64,000 nucleotides of DNA from Neobacillus cucumis (GTDB taxonomy: Bacteria > Bacillota > Bacilli > Bacillales_B > DSM-18226), in the NCBI RefSeq assembly GCF_023715505.1, contig NZ_JAMBOH010000006.1:214733-278732 (forward strand), in the 5' to 3' direction. The notes beneath the pieces are model-generated. The model did no database searches. It worked only from the letters and a program-made list of their open reading frames with translations, and had not been told where the DNA came from. Every line of letters begins with the position of its first letter. Position 1 is the first letter of the stretch. A program made the position numbers and the translations under genes. Below are positions 45,862 to 56,003 of the stretch, one piece after another.

Positions 45862-46935
45862 TTATTCATTTACTTCTTCGACGGATACTTCGTTATGATG
45901 GTAGGAATGAAAGCTGATAATTAAGGTATCAAGATGTTCAACCTGTTCTCCATAATCGATAATTGTGGCAATAATTTGCATGGAATGATATAAATGCGGA
46001 TTATCATGATCGTTGTTTTCTCTTACGTGCTTTAAATAGAAATCGAACAACTCTTTTTTATTAATGTAGTTTAATTCTTTATCACCTGAGGACGGAGTTG
46101 GGACTTTTCCAATAAAGCGGAGTAAAACCTGTTCATGATGATAGATTAAGCTATCTAATTGATCTTGGATGGACTGTTTAAAGCTATCGGAAAGCTGTAA
46201 AAGTTCGTTTTCAAAGCGGTGCAGCCTTTTTAAAGTATCCAAGGCTTTTTTAGCGGTTAAATTTAATTGTCGGTAAATAACCAGTTTTCGTGATTTTTCT
46301 AGCTTATTTTTTTTAAAATAACTGCGTTCTTCTTTATACATCGTATACAACTGCTCCATTGAATGAATGCTCTCTTTAAAAGTCCTGATATCTGCTTTAA
46401 GCAATTGGTGATCATAGTCATGTCTGGTGCTTAAACGAATCCATTTAATGATTTCTTCCGTTGTATTGACAATTTTAAAGTAAAGTTTATTTTCATACTT
46501 AGGCGGCATAAAGATGAGATTGACTAAAAAAGCGGAGAATACACCAATCATAATGGTTGAGAAACGAATACCAGCAAACTGAATAAAATTACCGCTTTGC
46601 ATCTCCATGATGGAAATTAACGTTACGAGTGATAATCCGATTGTATTTTCTAGTTTAAGCTTAAGATTTAGAAGAATGACAATAATGGCGGCCAATCCGA
46701 TGACAATAATGTGATTCCCTAAAAGAAGAACAAAAATTACCGCAAACAATGCGCCAATAATATTTCCTTGAATCTGTTCAATAATAGTCAAATAAGAACG
46801 GTATATGGTCGGTTGAATTGCAAAAATTGCTGCAATTCCGGCAAAGACAGGGGATGGGGAATGCACCAGCTGGCCAATAAAGAGGGATAATGCAATGGCT
46901 ATTCCGGTTTTTAAAATGCGGGCACCTAACTTCAT
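45862..46935 (-). CDS. ygaE: Aromatic acid exporter family membrane protein (YgaE)
   Basis: 357 residues. The first 150 form about five or six membrane helices (GIAIALSLFIGQLVHSPSPV, IQPTIYRSYLTIIEQIQGNI) typical of the FUSC/ArAE family. The rest is cytoplasmic, basic and helical (ALDTLKRLHRFENELLQLSD). Proteins of this family are proposed to export aromatic acids, but the B. subtilis member is uncharacterised. It is convergent with ygaD. Confidence 0.88.
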   Translation of the reverse strand: MKLGARILKTGIAIALSLFIGQLVHSPSPVFAGIAAIFAIQPTIYRSYLTIIEQIQGNIIGALFAVIFVLLLGNHIIVIGLAAIIVILLNLKLKLENTIGLSLVTLISIMEMQSGNFIQFAGIRFSTIMIGVFSAFLVNLIFMPPKYENKLYFKIVNTTEEIIKWIRLSTRHDYDHQLLKADIRTFKESIHSMEQLYTMYKEERSYFKKNKLEKSRKLVIYRQLNLTAKKALDTLKRLHRFENELLQLSDSFKQSIQDQLDSLIYHHEQVLLRFIGKVPTPSSGDKELNYINKKELFDFYLKHVRENNDHDNPHLYHSMQIIATIIDYGEQVEHLDTLIISFHSYHHNEVSVEEVNE

Positions 46936-47065
46936 TTAATTAAATTCCTTTCAAAAATACGTTTGTCTGTATGAATGAATAACAAATATGTACTATACAA
47001 TGTTTACCCCATTTTATCAAGAGATATTATATCAATTTATATATTCGATTTATATTAAAAAATGT

Positions 47066-47098
47066 TAAAAAAAGTCCGCTGGAAGCAGCGGACTTTTC
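47066..47098 (-). terminator. Intrinsic terminator of the glutamate synthase gene
   Basis: Arms GTCCGCT and AGCGGAC; read on the minus strand, the stem is followed by a run of seven T. It lies 40 nt after the gene's stop. Confidence 0.88.
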
Positions 47099-47137
47099 AT
47101 AACCCTTTTTTTGGGGATTAATGCCTAGGCAAAGTGA

Positions 47138-50100
47138 TCACTCTGTTGATACAGATGGATCTGCCTGCTCTTTAACAGGGACAATTTGCATAAAGTGATT
47201 TTCTGGATTTTCTAAAAGGCTACTAAGCCGTTCTGCCTCTTCAGTTTGACCATTTTGCGCGAGTAAAGCAGTATATTTACCTAATAATTCATTAATATCT
47301 ATTTTGCCTTTTTCATCTAAATTGACAACAGATACTTTGGCACCTTTTGCAACACGGCGCTGAATGGCATCTTTGGTTAGACCCAATTCAGGCTGATGAC
47401 GGACATAAACAACACCACCGGTCATACCTGCGCAAATCCATGGACCTGGGTCACCCAGAACAAGGCCGCGGCCATTTGTCATATATTCAAAAGCAAAACC
47501 TTTGATATTTGCGTTTGCTCCAATATTTCCAGCTTCTTTTTCTGGGAGAGGCTTCTTTACGGCACCGCCAATAATTAAATCAGCGCCGGAGAGACGGATT
47601 CCCGCACGGGCGTCAGCATTTCCTTGAGCAACGAGAAGACCTTTTTGTGCACCGTAACCAAAACCTTTACCAACAGAACCATTGAGATAACGGCCATTTT
47701 TACCTTTAGACTTAAGAACATGAATATTGCCGCCGAAGGAAGTTTTTCCGACTCCGTCTTGTCCGCCGCCATTGACAGTAATTTCAATTCCTTCACTATT
47801 ATAGGCACCTAAGCCGTTACCAGGGATAGAGCCTTCCTTATATTTGAGCTGAACAGGAGCCAGCTGCTTATAGGAACCATCAAGTCTGCCGCGAACGCGG
47901 TGGCAGGATACCCTGCTTCCTAGTACCCTTTGTTCGGATGTTACACTTAAGAACTCGCGTGAAGAATGAAGCTGATCTACACTTGCATCAAGATATTCTG
48001 CACCGGCAGCCACCTGCATTTGAACTTCATCCATTGATTTTGAAGCATCAGCTTTTGCAAATTGGCTAATTTCAAGCGTTTTTAACAGATAAGAAAGGCT
48101 AAGTTGGTTTTCACCCTTAATCTGCTCAAGCAGTTCAGAATGACCAACTGCATCTTGTAAATTTTTAATACCTAATGAAGCAGCAAGAGCCTTTAATTCG
48201 GTTCCAAATGCAGTAAATAGATTCATAATTCCTTGAACTGCTAAATCTAGTTGTCTAGGAACAAAACGACGAAGGCCATGTTCTTTCGCCTGTACTTCTG
48301 ATTCAATTTGGGTTGCGATTCCAACATGGCAAGTATCCAAATGACAGCCACGGCATGTTGTACAACCAATTGAAAGCATTGCTAATGTACCAAACCCAAC
48401 ACGGTTAGCACCTAAAAGCATAATTTTAATAACGTCCATGGCGCTCTTCATGCCGCCATCTGCCCAAATTTCTACCTTATGGCGAAGCCCGCTTTCTAAT
48501 AGGGCATTGTGAGCTGCTTTAACCCCAATTTCTACTGGCAAGCCAACATATTGAAGGGCATGGATTCTAGCCGCACCTGTACCGCCATCAAAGCCGCTTA
48601 GCGTGATGATATCTGCACCAGCTTTGGCAATACCAACTGCGATTGTACCGATATTTGGTACAACTGGTACTTTAACCGCAATTTTAGCTTGGTCATTGGC
48701 TGTTTTTAATTCTAAAATCATTTGTGCCAAATCTTCTATTGAATAGATATCATGGTTATTAGATGGTGAAATTAAATCGGAACCAAGTGTTGCGTTACGA
48801 GCAGCAGCAACCTTTGCCGTAACCTTTGAACCAGGTAAGTGTCCGCCTTCACCAGGCTTTGCACCCTGACCAATCTTAATTTCTAATAGGTTTGATGAAT
48901 TTAACAGTTCAGCATTTACACCGAAACGGCCCGATGCAATTTGCTGACCCCTTGTTCTTGGATATTTTCCAAGCATATCCTTAATTTCTCCGCCCTCACC
49001 ATTTAAACTTACCATGTTCAAACGATCAGCACCTTCGGCATAGGCTCTAAACGCAATTTCGTTTTGAGAACCAAATGACATAGAAGAAATTAAGAATGGT
49101 AAATCATGTTCGCCGACACGAAGATCCACTTCTTCTGGTGATACTTGTTTGTTACCCTTTTTAAGTGAGACCAAATGACGAATTGTAGTCGGATTTTGCT
49201 CTTCCTGCTCAGTAATTTTATCGCGATATACGTTATAGTCACCGGTAGAAGCAACCTCACCAATAGCTTTCCAAATACGTGGGAAGAGGTGGAATGTTTT
49301 GCCGACTCTTTCTTTATCATTCTGGTAATCTGCTGCTCTTTTGATAGAATCCTGCTTCATTGCTTCAAAATCCATCTTGATTTCATTCGAACCAAAGAAG
49401 TTTACGATGTTTAATACTTTGGCAACTTCATCATGCAGCCCAATGCTAGAGTACAGTCTGCCATATCCACGCAGCTCGTGAATTCCAATCGTAGAAATTA
49501 CCTTTTCTAACCCTTTTGTTAAAGCACTATATAGGTTTGTTAACGGCTTAGTTGTTTCATCTTGAACGGTTAAGAACATGTAATATGGACTAATCAAATC
49601 TGCTCCTAAACCGAATACTGTAATTACATCATGAAGCGAACGGATTGATGCTGAACGTAGTAGTAATGAACAGTCTCTTCTTAACTCCGCTTTTACTAAT
49701 GCTTGATCAATCGCAGAAGTCGCTAAATGTGAATCAATCCAGTAGGAATCTTCTTGGTGTGCTTTCGCATCATCAAGAATCAGTAGAGTGTTACCAGCTT
49801 GAACGGCTTGAACCGCTTCATTTGCCAGTCTTTCTAGGGCCTCATCCAAATTTTCGCTGCTTGCAAAGGTTGTTGAAATGAAGGCAGCTAATTTAAGCTC
49901 TTGGAAATGTTGGACTACCTGATCAAAACTAGGCTGTCCTACCTCTTCTGCACACAAGAATCCAGCTTTTCCTTCCAGTAAAAGAGGAGTGGTAAGCTCA
50001 ATGACTCCATTTGCTTTTTCAGCCGCAAATAAGCCTGGACGTTTACCAACAATGACACGCGTAGAGAAGTGTTCTGTTTCACGGTCGCGGTCAATAGCAG

Positions 50101-51607
50101 GGTTTGTTACAACGGCAACACTTTCTTTAATATAGTCAGCAATATTCACGCGCTCTGGATTAAGGGCTGCAAGTGGGGCATCATGTCCAAGTGAACGAAT
50201 CGGCTCGACACCTTTTTCGGCCATTTGTTCAATTAATTGGATATGGTCACGTTCCCAGCCAAATGCCTTATATTGTCCGTTGTGTATTTTATCTGGATAA
50301 CTCATTGTAACAATTTTATTAAATGTTGGGGGTTGAAGCCTAACTCTTGATTCACTAATTGCTAAGCGGTCATTAAAACGGCTGTATACTTCGTTCTGGT
50401 AACGGCTATGCTCGAAAACCTCTAATGTGTCACCGTTCCATTTAAAACCGACCTTCTCACCAGGTGCTAATGGCTTTGGATCATTCACATATTCACTTGA
50501 AGGAATAATCCCTGGTTCAGAAGAGAAAAGATAAGAGCTTTCAGTCTCAAGCATCCATAGTGGACGTAATCCTAAAGCATCTACGCTAAAAACTGCTTCA
50601 TCACCATAGCGGGAGATAATACCGGCAGGTCCTTGAGCAAAATGTCCCCATGCTTCACGAAGATACGTATATAAATCCTGAAGATGTTCAGGGTATGCTT
50701 TGATTTCATTTATGATTGGCGGGAACAATAAATCCATTGTTTCAAATAAAGTGTAACCTTCACGGCAGATTAATGTTTCCATTGTGCGGCTTAAATCCTG
50801 TGAGTCACTACCGTCTTTTACTAGCGGAACCCCAATCATTCTTGCTTCGTCACGAAGCTTGGCAATGGTATTAATTTCACCGTTGTGACCTAGGACACTA
50901 AATGGTTGAACCCGGAAAAAACTTGATAACGTATTGGTGGAATAACGATTATGGCCTAAAGTCATGGTTGAAGCGACCAGTGGATTCGCTAAGTCATGAT
51001 AGTAACGAGGCAAAATATCTCCAGCACCCATAACTTTATAAACTACATGATTTTGGCTAAGTGATGCTACATGTACATTCTCGTTGGTCTCAAAGTCAAT
51101 AAGCGCGTCAAACAAATTCTTTGTCAGTTCCTTGCCTTTCTTAGTTGAAACACAGGCAAATTGCCAGAACACAGGATTTTCTTGGATGGCAATTGGACCT
51201 AGTGCGGCAGAGTCTGTCACTTCATCTGTCTCAAAAACTAATGTAAGTTCGTATTTTTCTAGCTTTTTTTGTAGTTCTTGTTTGGTTGATTGCCAGTTTA
51301 CTTTTTGGCTGATAAATACATGACCGACAGCAAAGTCCTCTTGGTCTGCAAGATTTGCATCAATGCCGGCAGCAGTTAGTTTGTCTTTCCAAAGCTTTGT
51401 TGGTATGTCCATATGGATTCCAACACCATCTCCTTCGCCGTTAATAAAACCAGCGCGATGGTTCATGGTAACAAGTGCCTCTATACAGTCAAAAATATTT
51501 TTTCTAGTTGGAATTTTACTTTTTTCTAGACAAGCGACAATTCCGCAGGCATCATGTTCCTGCTTATGGAAATCTTTAAATAGGGAAGGGGTCCAGTTTT
51601 GTGACAT
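47138..51607 (-). CDS. gltB: Glutamate synthase (GOGAT) large subunit
   Basis: Transfers the glutamine amide to 2-oxoglutarate. It has 1489 residues: a 20-residue propeptide precedes the nucleophile Cys21 in HDACGIVACLE, with the class II glutaminase domain to about 400, a central domain to about 720, and the FMN synthase domain (SFGSQNEIAFRAYAEG, GEGGEIKDML). The 3Fe-4S cysteines are in CTTCRGCHLDTC, and a C-terminal GxGxG beta-helix follows. The large subunit is called GltA in B. subtilis. No small subunit or gltC gene is adjacent, and it is not expected at this locus. The start ATG has no close ribosome binding site; see the upstream hairpin. Confidence 0.95.
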   Translation of the reverse strand: MSQNWTPSLFKDFHKQEHDACGIVACLEKSKIPTRKNIFDCIEALVTMNHRAGFINGEGDGVGIHMDIPTKLWKDKLTAAGIDANLADQEDFAVGHVFISQKVNWQSTKQELQKKLEKYELTLVFETDEVTDSAALGPIAIQENPVFWQFACVSTKKGKELTKNLFDALIDFETNENVHVASLSQNHVVYKVMGAGDILPRYYHDLANPLVASTMTLGHNRYSTNTLSSFFRVQPFSVLGHNGEINTIAKLRDEARMIGVPLVKDGSDSQDLSRTMETLICREGYTLFETMDLLFPPIINEIKAYPEHLQDLYTYLREAWGHFAQGPAGIISRYGDEAVFSVDALGLRPLWMLETESSYLFSSEPGIIPSSEYVNDPKPLAPGEKVGFKWNGDTLEVFEHSRYQNEVYSRFNDRLAISESRVRLQPPTFNKIVTMSYPDKIHNGQYKAFGWERDHIQLIEQMAEKGVEPIRSLGHDAPLAALNPERVNIADYIKESVAVVTNPAIDRDRETEHFSTRVIVGKRPGLFAAEKANGVIELTTPLLLEGKAGFLCAEEVGQPSFDQVVQHFQELKLAAFISTTFASSENLDEALERLANEAVQAVQAGNTLLILDDAKAHQEDSYWIDSHLATSAIDQALVKAELRRDCSLLLRSASIRSLHDVITVFGLGADLISPYYMFLTVQDETTKPLTNLYSALTKGLEKVISTIGIHELRGYGRLYSSIGLHDEVAKVLNIVNFFGSNEIKMDFEAMKQDSIKRAADYQNDKERVGKTFHLFPRIWKAIGEVASTGDYNVYRDKITEQEEQNPTTIRHLVSLKKGNKQVSPEEVDLRVGEHDLPFLISSMSFGSQNEIAFRAYAEGADRLNMVSLNGEGGEIKDMLGKYPRTRGQQIASGRFGVNAELLNSSNLLEIKIGQGAKPGEGGHLPGSKVTAKVAAARNATLGSDLISPSNNHDIYSIEDLAQMILELKTANDQAKIAVKVPVVPNIGTIAVGIAKAGADIITLSGFDGGTGAARIHALQYVGLPVEIGVKAAHNALLESGLRHKVEIWADGGMKSAMDVIKIMLLGANRVGFGTLAMLSIGCTTCRGCHLDTCHVGIATQIESEVQAKEHGLRRFVPRQLDLAVQGIMNLFTAFGTELKALAASLGIKNLQDAVGHSELLEQIKGENQLSLSYLLKTLEISQFAKADASKSMDEVQMQVAAGAEYLDASVDQLHSSREFLSVTSEQRVLGSRVSCHRVRGRLDGSYKQLAPVQLKYKEGSIPGNGLGAYNSEGIEITVNGGGQDGVGKTSFGGNIHVLKSKGKNGRYLNGSVGKGFGYGAQKGLLVAQGNADARAGIRLSGADLIIGGAVKKPLPEKEAGNIGANANIKGFAFEYMTNGRGLVLGDPGPWICAGMTGGVVYVRHQPELGLTKDAIQRRVAKGAKVSVVNLDEKGKIDINELLGKYTALLAQNGQTEEAERLSSLLENPENHFMQIVPVKEQADPSVSTE

Positions 51608-51614
51608 TATTCTT

Positions 51615-51652
51615 GGCTTTATCGGTTCACCGTTAAAGCCGTTTCACCTCCT
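51615..51652 (-). promoter_or_regulatory. Hairpin between ribosome binding site and start of gltB
   Basis: On the minus strand AGGAGGTGA (51644-51652) is followed after a few bases by GGCTTTA-A-CGG / CCG-A-TAAAGCC (51615-51640), then AAGAATA and the ATG at 51607. The stem removes about 26 nt from the spacer, bringing the Shine-Dalgarno to a workable distance. An in-frame TGA at 51644-51646 rules out an upstream start. Confidence 0.6.
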
Positions 51653-51750
51653 ATGATACTATTGGTTTATAAATCTACTTTTTAAAAATGAAATTTTAAA
51701 CTTTTTATTAAGGTATAAGATAAAGATTCAAAAAAAGAAATAATAAGCTA

Positions 51751-51779
51751 ATATTATCACAAGAATTTTCAGAAATCAA
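51751..51779 (-). promoter_or_regulatory. Sigma-A promoter of gltB
   Basis: On the minus strand TTGATT, a 17-nt spacer ending TGA, then TAATAT: an extended -10 promoter giving a leader of about 135 nt. AATTTTCAGAAATCA at 51764-51778 over the -35/spacer resembles a CodY box with three mismatches, which is weak evidence. Confidence 0.6.
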
Positions 51780-51848
51780 ATAAATATACATTATTTTGGA
51801 TAAAAAAGTGCACTAAAAAACATGCAAATTCAGGAAGAAATGGGTTAG

Positions 51849-51862
51849 TGTAAACGTTTTCA
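51849..51862 (-). promoter_or_regulatory. cre (CcpA) site upstream of gltB
   Basis: TGTAAACGTTTTCA matches the consensus TGWNANCGNTNWCA at all positions. It is centred about 110 nt upstream of the predicted gltB start. It also lies behind the gsaB terminator, so gltB is the only sensible target. Confidence 0.55.
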
Positions 51863-51873
51863 TTCGCGTTTTA

Positions 51874-51902
51874 AAAATAAAAGGGGAGTGTTTTCCACTC
51901 CC
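51874..51902 (-). terminator. Intrinsic terminator of gsaB
   Basis: GGGAGTG and CACTCCC around a short loop; on the minus strand followed by CTTTTATTTTT. Confidence 0.88.
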
Positions 51903-51925
51903 ACTTGTGCATAAAAAATGAATAA

Positions 51926-53221
51926 TTATTCGTCTTTAAGTGAAGAAAATGCATTTCTTACCGCGTGTAATGTCGCTTCGATATCTTCTTCTGTATGAGC
52001 AATGGTTAAGAACCAAGCTTCATATTTTGACGGGGCAAGATTAATTCCTTGATGAAGCATCAGTTTAAAGAACTTTCCAAACATTTGACCATCAGTATTT
52101 TCTGCCTGCTCATAGTTTTCTATTTTTTCATTCGTAAAATAAACAGTTAAAGCGCCCTTTAAACGGTTAATGGTTATTTCAATACCATTCTCCTTGGCAG
52201 CTTCCAAAATTCCTTCTTCGAGCATAGCCCCTAATCGATCTAAATACTCATACACTCCATCTTGCTTTAAGACTTCAAGGCAGGCAATTCCTGAGAGCAT
52301 TGATGCCGGGTTTCCAGCCATCGTGCCCGCTTGGTAGGCAGTGCCGAGCGGTGCGACCTTCTCCATAATTTCTTTACGACCGCCGTATGCTCCAATTGGA
52401 AGACCGCCGCCGATAATTTTTCCTAATGCGGTTAGATCAGGCTGCACTCCTAATAAATCCTGTGCTCCTCCATACATAAAACGAAAGGCTGTTATGACTT
52501 CATCATAGATAACCAGTGCCCCTGCTTGATGGGTGAGGTCATTGACTTGTTGCAGGAAGCCAGGCTTCGGTTCAACAATCCCAAAGTTTCCGACGATTGG
52601 TTCAACTAATACAGCAGCAACCTGATCGCCCCATTTTTCTAATGCTTGTTTAAATGGTTCAATATCATTGAAAGGAACCGTGATTACTTCTTGGGCAATG
52701 CTCTTTGGCACACCAGCTGAATCCGGTGTCCCGAGTGTAGATGGACCTGAACCAGCTGCAACGAGCACAAGGTCTGAATGCCCATGATAACAGCCGGCAA
52801 ATTTAATAATTTTATCACGTCCGGTGTGGGCGCGGGCAACACGAATGGTAGACATAACAGCCTCTGTCCCCGAGTTAACAAATCTAACTTTATCTAAGGA
52901 TGGTATGGCTTCCTTTAACATTTTGGCAAATTTCACCTCATGAGGGGTTGGAGTTCCATAGAGGACTCCCGTCTCTGCGGCACGTTTAATGGCTTCTGTA
53001 ATATGTGGGTGGGCATGGCCTGTAATAATTGGGCCATAAGCCGCGAGAAAATCGATATATTGGTTGCCGTCGACGTCCCAAAAATAAGCGCCTTGACCTC
53101 TTTCCATGACCACCGGGGAACCTCCGCCAACTGCTTTGTAAGACCTTGAAGGGCTGTTAACTCCGCCGACAATGTGTTCTAACGCTTCATTATGTAATCT
53201 TTCTGAATTTGAAAATTGCAC
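51926..53221 (-). CDS. gsaB: Glutamate-1-semialdehyde 2,1-aminomutase
   Basis: Makes 5-aminolevulinate for heme and corrinoids. It has 431 residues (class III aminotransferase fold) with [32 protein letters not shown], the Asp motif [13 protein letters not shown] and the PLP lysine in [17 protein letters not shown]. The locus corresponds to B. subtilis gsaB, a second copy besides the hemL of the hem operon. AGGAGGAAAAA precedes the ATG. It is monocistronic with its own terminator. Confidence 0.94.
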   Translation of the reverse strand: MQFSNSERLHNEALEHIVGGVNSPSRSYKAVGGGSPVVMERGQGAYFWDVDGNQYIDFLAAYGPIITGHAHPHITEAIKRAAETGVLYGTPTPHEVKFAKMLKEAIPSLDKVRFVNSGTEAVMSTIRVARAHTGRDKIIKFAGCYHGHSDLVLVAAGSGPSTLGTPDSAGVPKSIAQEVITVPFNDIEPFKQALEKWGDQVAAVLVEPIVGNFGIVEPKPGFLQQVNDLTHQAGALVIYDEVITAFRFMYGGAQDLLGVQPDLTALGKIIGGGLPIGAYGGRKEIMEKVAPLGTAYQAGTMAGNPASMLSGIACLEVLKQDGVYEYLDRLGAMLEEGILEAAKENGIEITINRLKGALTVYFTNEKIENYEQAENTDGQMFGKFFKLMLHQGINLAPSKYEAWFLTIAHTEEDIEATLHAVRNAFSSLKDE

Positions 53222-53384
53222 AATTTTTCCTCCTTCATTTACGTATCTCTCTATTTTATCACTTTTTATGTTGAGTTCTATCTGTTTTATATTTTAGAAA
53301 ATTTGTTGAAATACAGGATTGTTGTCTTATCAATATTATTTGGATAAACTAATTCTCTAGGGCAATGTATCAGGAGGATTCAAA

Positions 53385-54401
53385 ATGGAAAATGTAATTC
53401 AAGTTAATAATTTACGAAAAGAGTTTAAAGCCTATTCTAGCCGTTCCGGTTTAAAGGGCGCATTTCGGGATTTATTTACCCGTAATTATAAAGTTTTACC
53501 AGCTGTGAATGATATTAATTTTTCAGTCAAAAAAGGGGAGATGGTGGGCTACATTGGTGAAAATGGGGCAGGTAAATCGACCACTATTAAAATGCTGACA
53601 GGGATATTAACCCCGACATCCGGTGAAATCATGGTTAACGGGATGAATCCACATAAGGAACGGGAACGATTTGTGCAGACAATTGGCGTTGTTTTTGGTC
53701 AGCGTTCGCAATTATGGTGGGATATTGCTGTGCAGGAGTCATTCCGCTTGTTGAAAAAAGTTTATAAGGTATCTGACGAGCAGTACGACCAGCATATGAG
53801 CCATGTCATTAGGACATTGGATATTGAACCACTTTTGGACAAGCCAGTAAGAAAGTTATCACTCGGTCAAAGAATGCGTTGTGAACTTGCTGCCGCTTTA
53901 ATTCACAACCCCCCGCTGCTTTTCTTAGATGAACCAACCATCGGTTTAGATGTCCTGGTAAAGTTGAAAATTCGTGAGTTCTTGAAAGAAATTAATGAAA
54001 AATATAACACTACGATTCTACTGACCACTCATGACCTCTCTGATATTGAGGCGTTGTGTGAGCGTGTTGTGATGCTAGATGAAGGAAACATCATTTATGA
54101 CGGAGGATTAAGGGAGCTAAAAGAAAAATGGGGCGACCAGAAAGAATTGCAATTCCAATTTCTTGAGGCAGTGGATATTCGTGCAGTACAAAAAATAACC
54201 AGTGGACTTCCGGTGGTGTGGGAGATAGACGAGAAGGACCAGATTTTTACTGCGACAGTAGAGGATCGTGATGAATTAATTTCACAGGTTATTGCCCAAG
54301 TGGTTGCAGCATTCAAAATTAAAGATGTAAAAATAAATGAAACTTCGACAGAAGAAATCATTCGAAATATCTATGAAAAGGGTGCTGTGGAAGTTGGATA
54401 A
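53385..54401 (+). CDS. ABC-2 type exporter ATP-binding protein
   Basis: 338 residues: Walker A GENGAGKST, Q-loop VVFGQRSQLWW, the variant signature LSLGQRMRCE, Walker B LLFLDEPTIGLD and H-switch LLTTHDLSDIE. An extra N-terminal stretch (FKAYSSRSGLKGAFRDLF) is typical of the ATPases paired with this type of ABC-2 permease. Two permease genes follow. The substrate is unknown. AGGAGGATT precedes the ATG. The trio is inserted between gsaB and bcp relative to the B. subtilis order I know. Confidence 0.92.
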   Translation: MENVIQVNNLRKEFKAYSSRSGLKGAFRDLFTRNYKVLPAVNDINFSVKKGEMVGYIGENGAGKSTTIKMLTGILTPTSGEIMVNGMNPHKERERFVQTIGVVFGQRSQLWWDIAVQESFRLLKKVYKVSDEQYDQHMSHVIRTLDIEPLLDKPVRKLSLGQRMRCELAAALIHNPPLLFLDEPTIGLDVLVKLKIREFLKEINEKYNTTILLTTHDLSDIEALCERVVMLDEGNIIYDGGLRELKEKWGDQKELQFQFLEAVDIRAVQKITSGLPVVWEIDEKDQIFTATVEDRDELISQVIAQVVAAFKIKDVKINETSTEEIIRNIYEKGAVEVG

Positions 54402-55185
54402 ATATTTAGAAATGATTAGAATTCGTTTTTTAATGATGCTGGCATACCGGACTAATTATTATACAGGCATTCTCATTTATAGTATTAATATTGGTGCTTA
54501 TTATTTTCTTTGGACAGCTATTTATGGTGGTAAAGAACAGATACAAGGGCTTTCGGTTATTCAAATGACTACGTATGTAGCGGTTTCCTGGATGGCAAGA
54601 GCCTTTTATTTTAATAATCTTGACCGCGAGATGGCTCAAGAAATTATGGAAGGAAAAGTCGCAATTGAACTAATCAGACCCTACAATTATTTAGGAATGA
54701 AAACAATGCAGGGTTTGGGGGAGGGGATTTTTAGACTATTCTTCTTTTCAGCTCCTGGACTTATTATCGTGTATTTTATTTTCCCGATTCAATTCACTTG
54801 GGATTTAAGTGTATGGGGGTTATTTGCCATTTCTATTATGTTGAGTTTTTTTATTAATACTGAGCTGAATTTATTAACGGGTATTACCACTTTCTTCTTA
54901 TATAATAATGCTGGATTAATTCGTGCAAAACGAGTTGTGATTGACTTGTTTTCAGGACTTCTGCTGCCGATTAGTTTTTTTCCTGGATGGGCGCAATTTA
55001 TAATGGGTTTTCTGCCTTTTCAAGGAATTAGTTATACGCCTAGTATGATTTTTACCAAAGGATTTTCACATGATCAGGCGATAGCCGCTATCGGCCAGCA
55101 ATTTATTTGGGTAATCATCTTAATGCTGCCAATTTATTTACTTTGGTATCTAGCGAAAAAACAGTTGATTATTCAGGGGGGGTAA
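54394..55185 (+). CDS. ABC-2 type exporter permease subunit 1
   Basis: Membrane protein with six helices: IRFLMMLAYRTNYYTGILIY, then FLWTAIYGGKEQIQG and a cytoplasmic amphipathic segment NLDREMAQEIMEGKVAIELI with RPYNYLGMK. This is the DUF990-like ABC-2 fold. The start is uncertain: ATG 54373, GTG 54382 and TTG 54394 are in frame. I prefer TTG 54394 because AAAAGGGTG lies at a good distance and the overlap with the ATPase gene is then only 8 nt. Confidence 0.88.
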   Translation: MDKYLEMIRIRFLMMLAYRTNYYTGILIYSINIGAYYFLWTAIYGGKEQIQGLSVIQMTTYVAVSWMARAFYFNNLDREMAQEIMEGKVAIELIRPYNYLGMKTMQGLGEGIFRLFFFSAPGLIIVYFIFPIQFTWDLSVWGLFAISIMLSFFINTELNLLTGITTFFLYNNAGLIRAKRVVIDLFSGLLLPISFFPGWAQFIMGFLPFQGISYTPSMIFTKGFSHDQAIAAIGQQFIWVIILMLPIYLLWYLAKKQLIIQGG

Positions 55186-55188
55186 TCT

Positions 55189-55974
55189 GTGTTCTATTTA
55201 TCGATGTTTTTTCAATATTTATCACAGTATTTAAAAACGAGATTCCAATACCGTGCTGATGTGTTAGTTGAGTTTTTCTCAGACTTGCTCTCGCAAGCCA
55301 TTAACCTTATTTTTATTTTAGTTGTATTTGGGCACACTCATTTACTGCATGGCTGGAACAGGGACGAAATTATTTTTATCTATGGATTTTTCTTAGTCCC
55401 ATATGCGGTTTTTTCAGCCTTTTTTAATATTTGGGATTTTAACGAGCGTTACATTGTAAAGGGAGAATTGGACCGAATTTTAACACGGCCCATCCACAGT
55501 TTATTTCAAATCATTTTAGAAAGACTTGAACTTGAATCACTGTTAGGGGCTATTACAGGACTTGCAGTTATGTTCTATGCCGGCACCAGGCTTCATTTAG
55601 ACATAGATTGGTATGACCCGATATTGTTTATAGTTTTTGTGGTAGGTGGAGCACTAGTATATGGCGGTATCTTTATTTTGCTTGCTTGTATTAGCTTTTG
55701 GGCCGATGCACGGACGTCGCTTATGCCGATGATGTATAATATCAGCAATTACGGCAGATACCCGGTGAATATTTATAATCAATTGATTCGTTTTGTTTTA
55801 ACATGGATCTTACCGTTTGCTTTTGTGGGTATTTATCCTGCAGCCTTCTTCCTTGAAAAACAAGAATGGTACTGGTATTCATTTTTAACGCCGTTTATTG
55901 GAGTTATTTTCTTTATTTTATCAGTGATTGTATGGAATCAAGGTGTTAAAAAATATCGAGGTGCAGGGAATTAA
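55189..55974 (+). CDS. ABC-2 type exporter permease subunit 2
   Basis: 261-residue membrane protein of the ABC-2 family with six helices; FQYRADVLVEFFSDLLSQA near the N-terminus, FNERYIVKGELDRILTRPIH as the coupling region, and NISNYGRYPVNIYNQLIRF. The start is GTG after GGGGGGGT, 3 nt behind subunit 1. It is likely to form a heterodimer with subunit 1, powered by the ATPase encoded first. A terminator follows the trio. Confidence 0.9.
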   Translation: MFYLSMFFQYLSQYLKTRFQYRADVLVEFFSDLLSQAINLIFILVVFGHTHLLHGWNRDEIIFIYGFFLVPYAVFSAFFNIWDFNERYIVKGELDRILTRPIHSLFQIILERLELESLLGAITGLAVMFYAGTRLHLDIDWYDPILFIVFVVGGALVYGGIFILLACISFWADARTSLMPMMYNISNYGRYPVNIYNQLIRFVLTWILPFAFVGIYPAAFFLEKQEWYWYSFLTPFIGVIFFILSVIVWNQGVKKYRGAGN

Positions 55975-56003
55975 ATTAAAAAGCACAATCATATATTTTT
56001 AAA

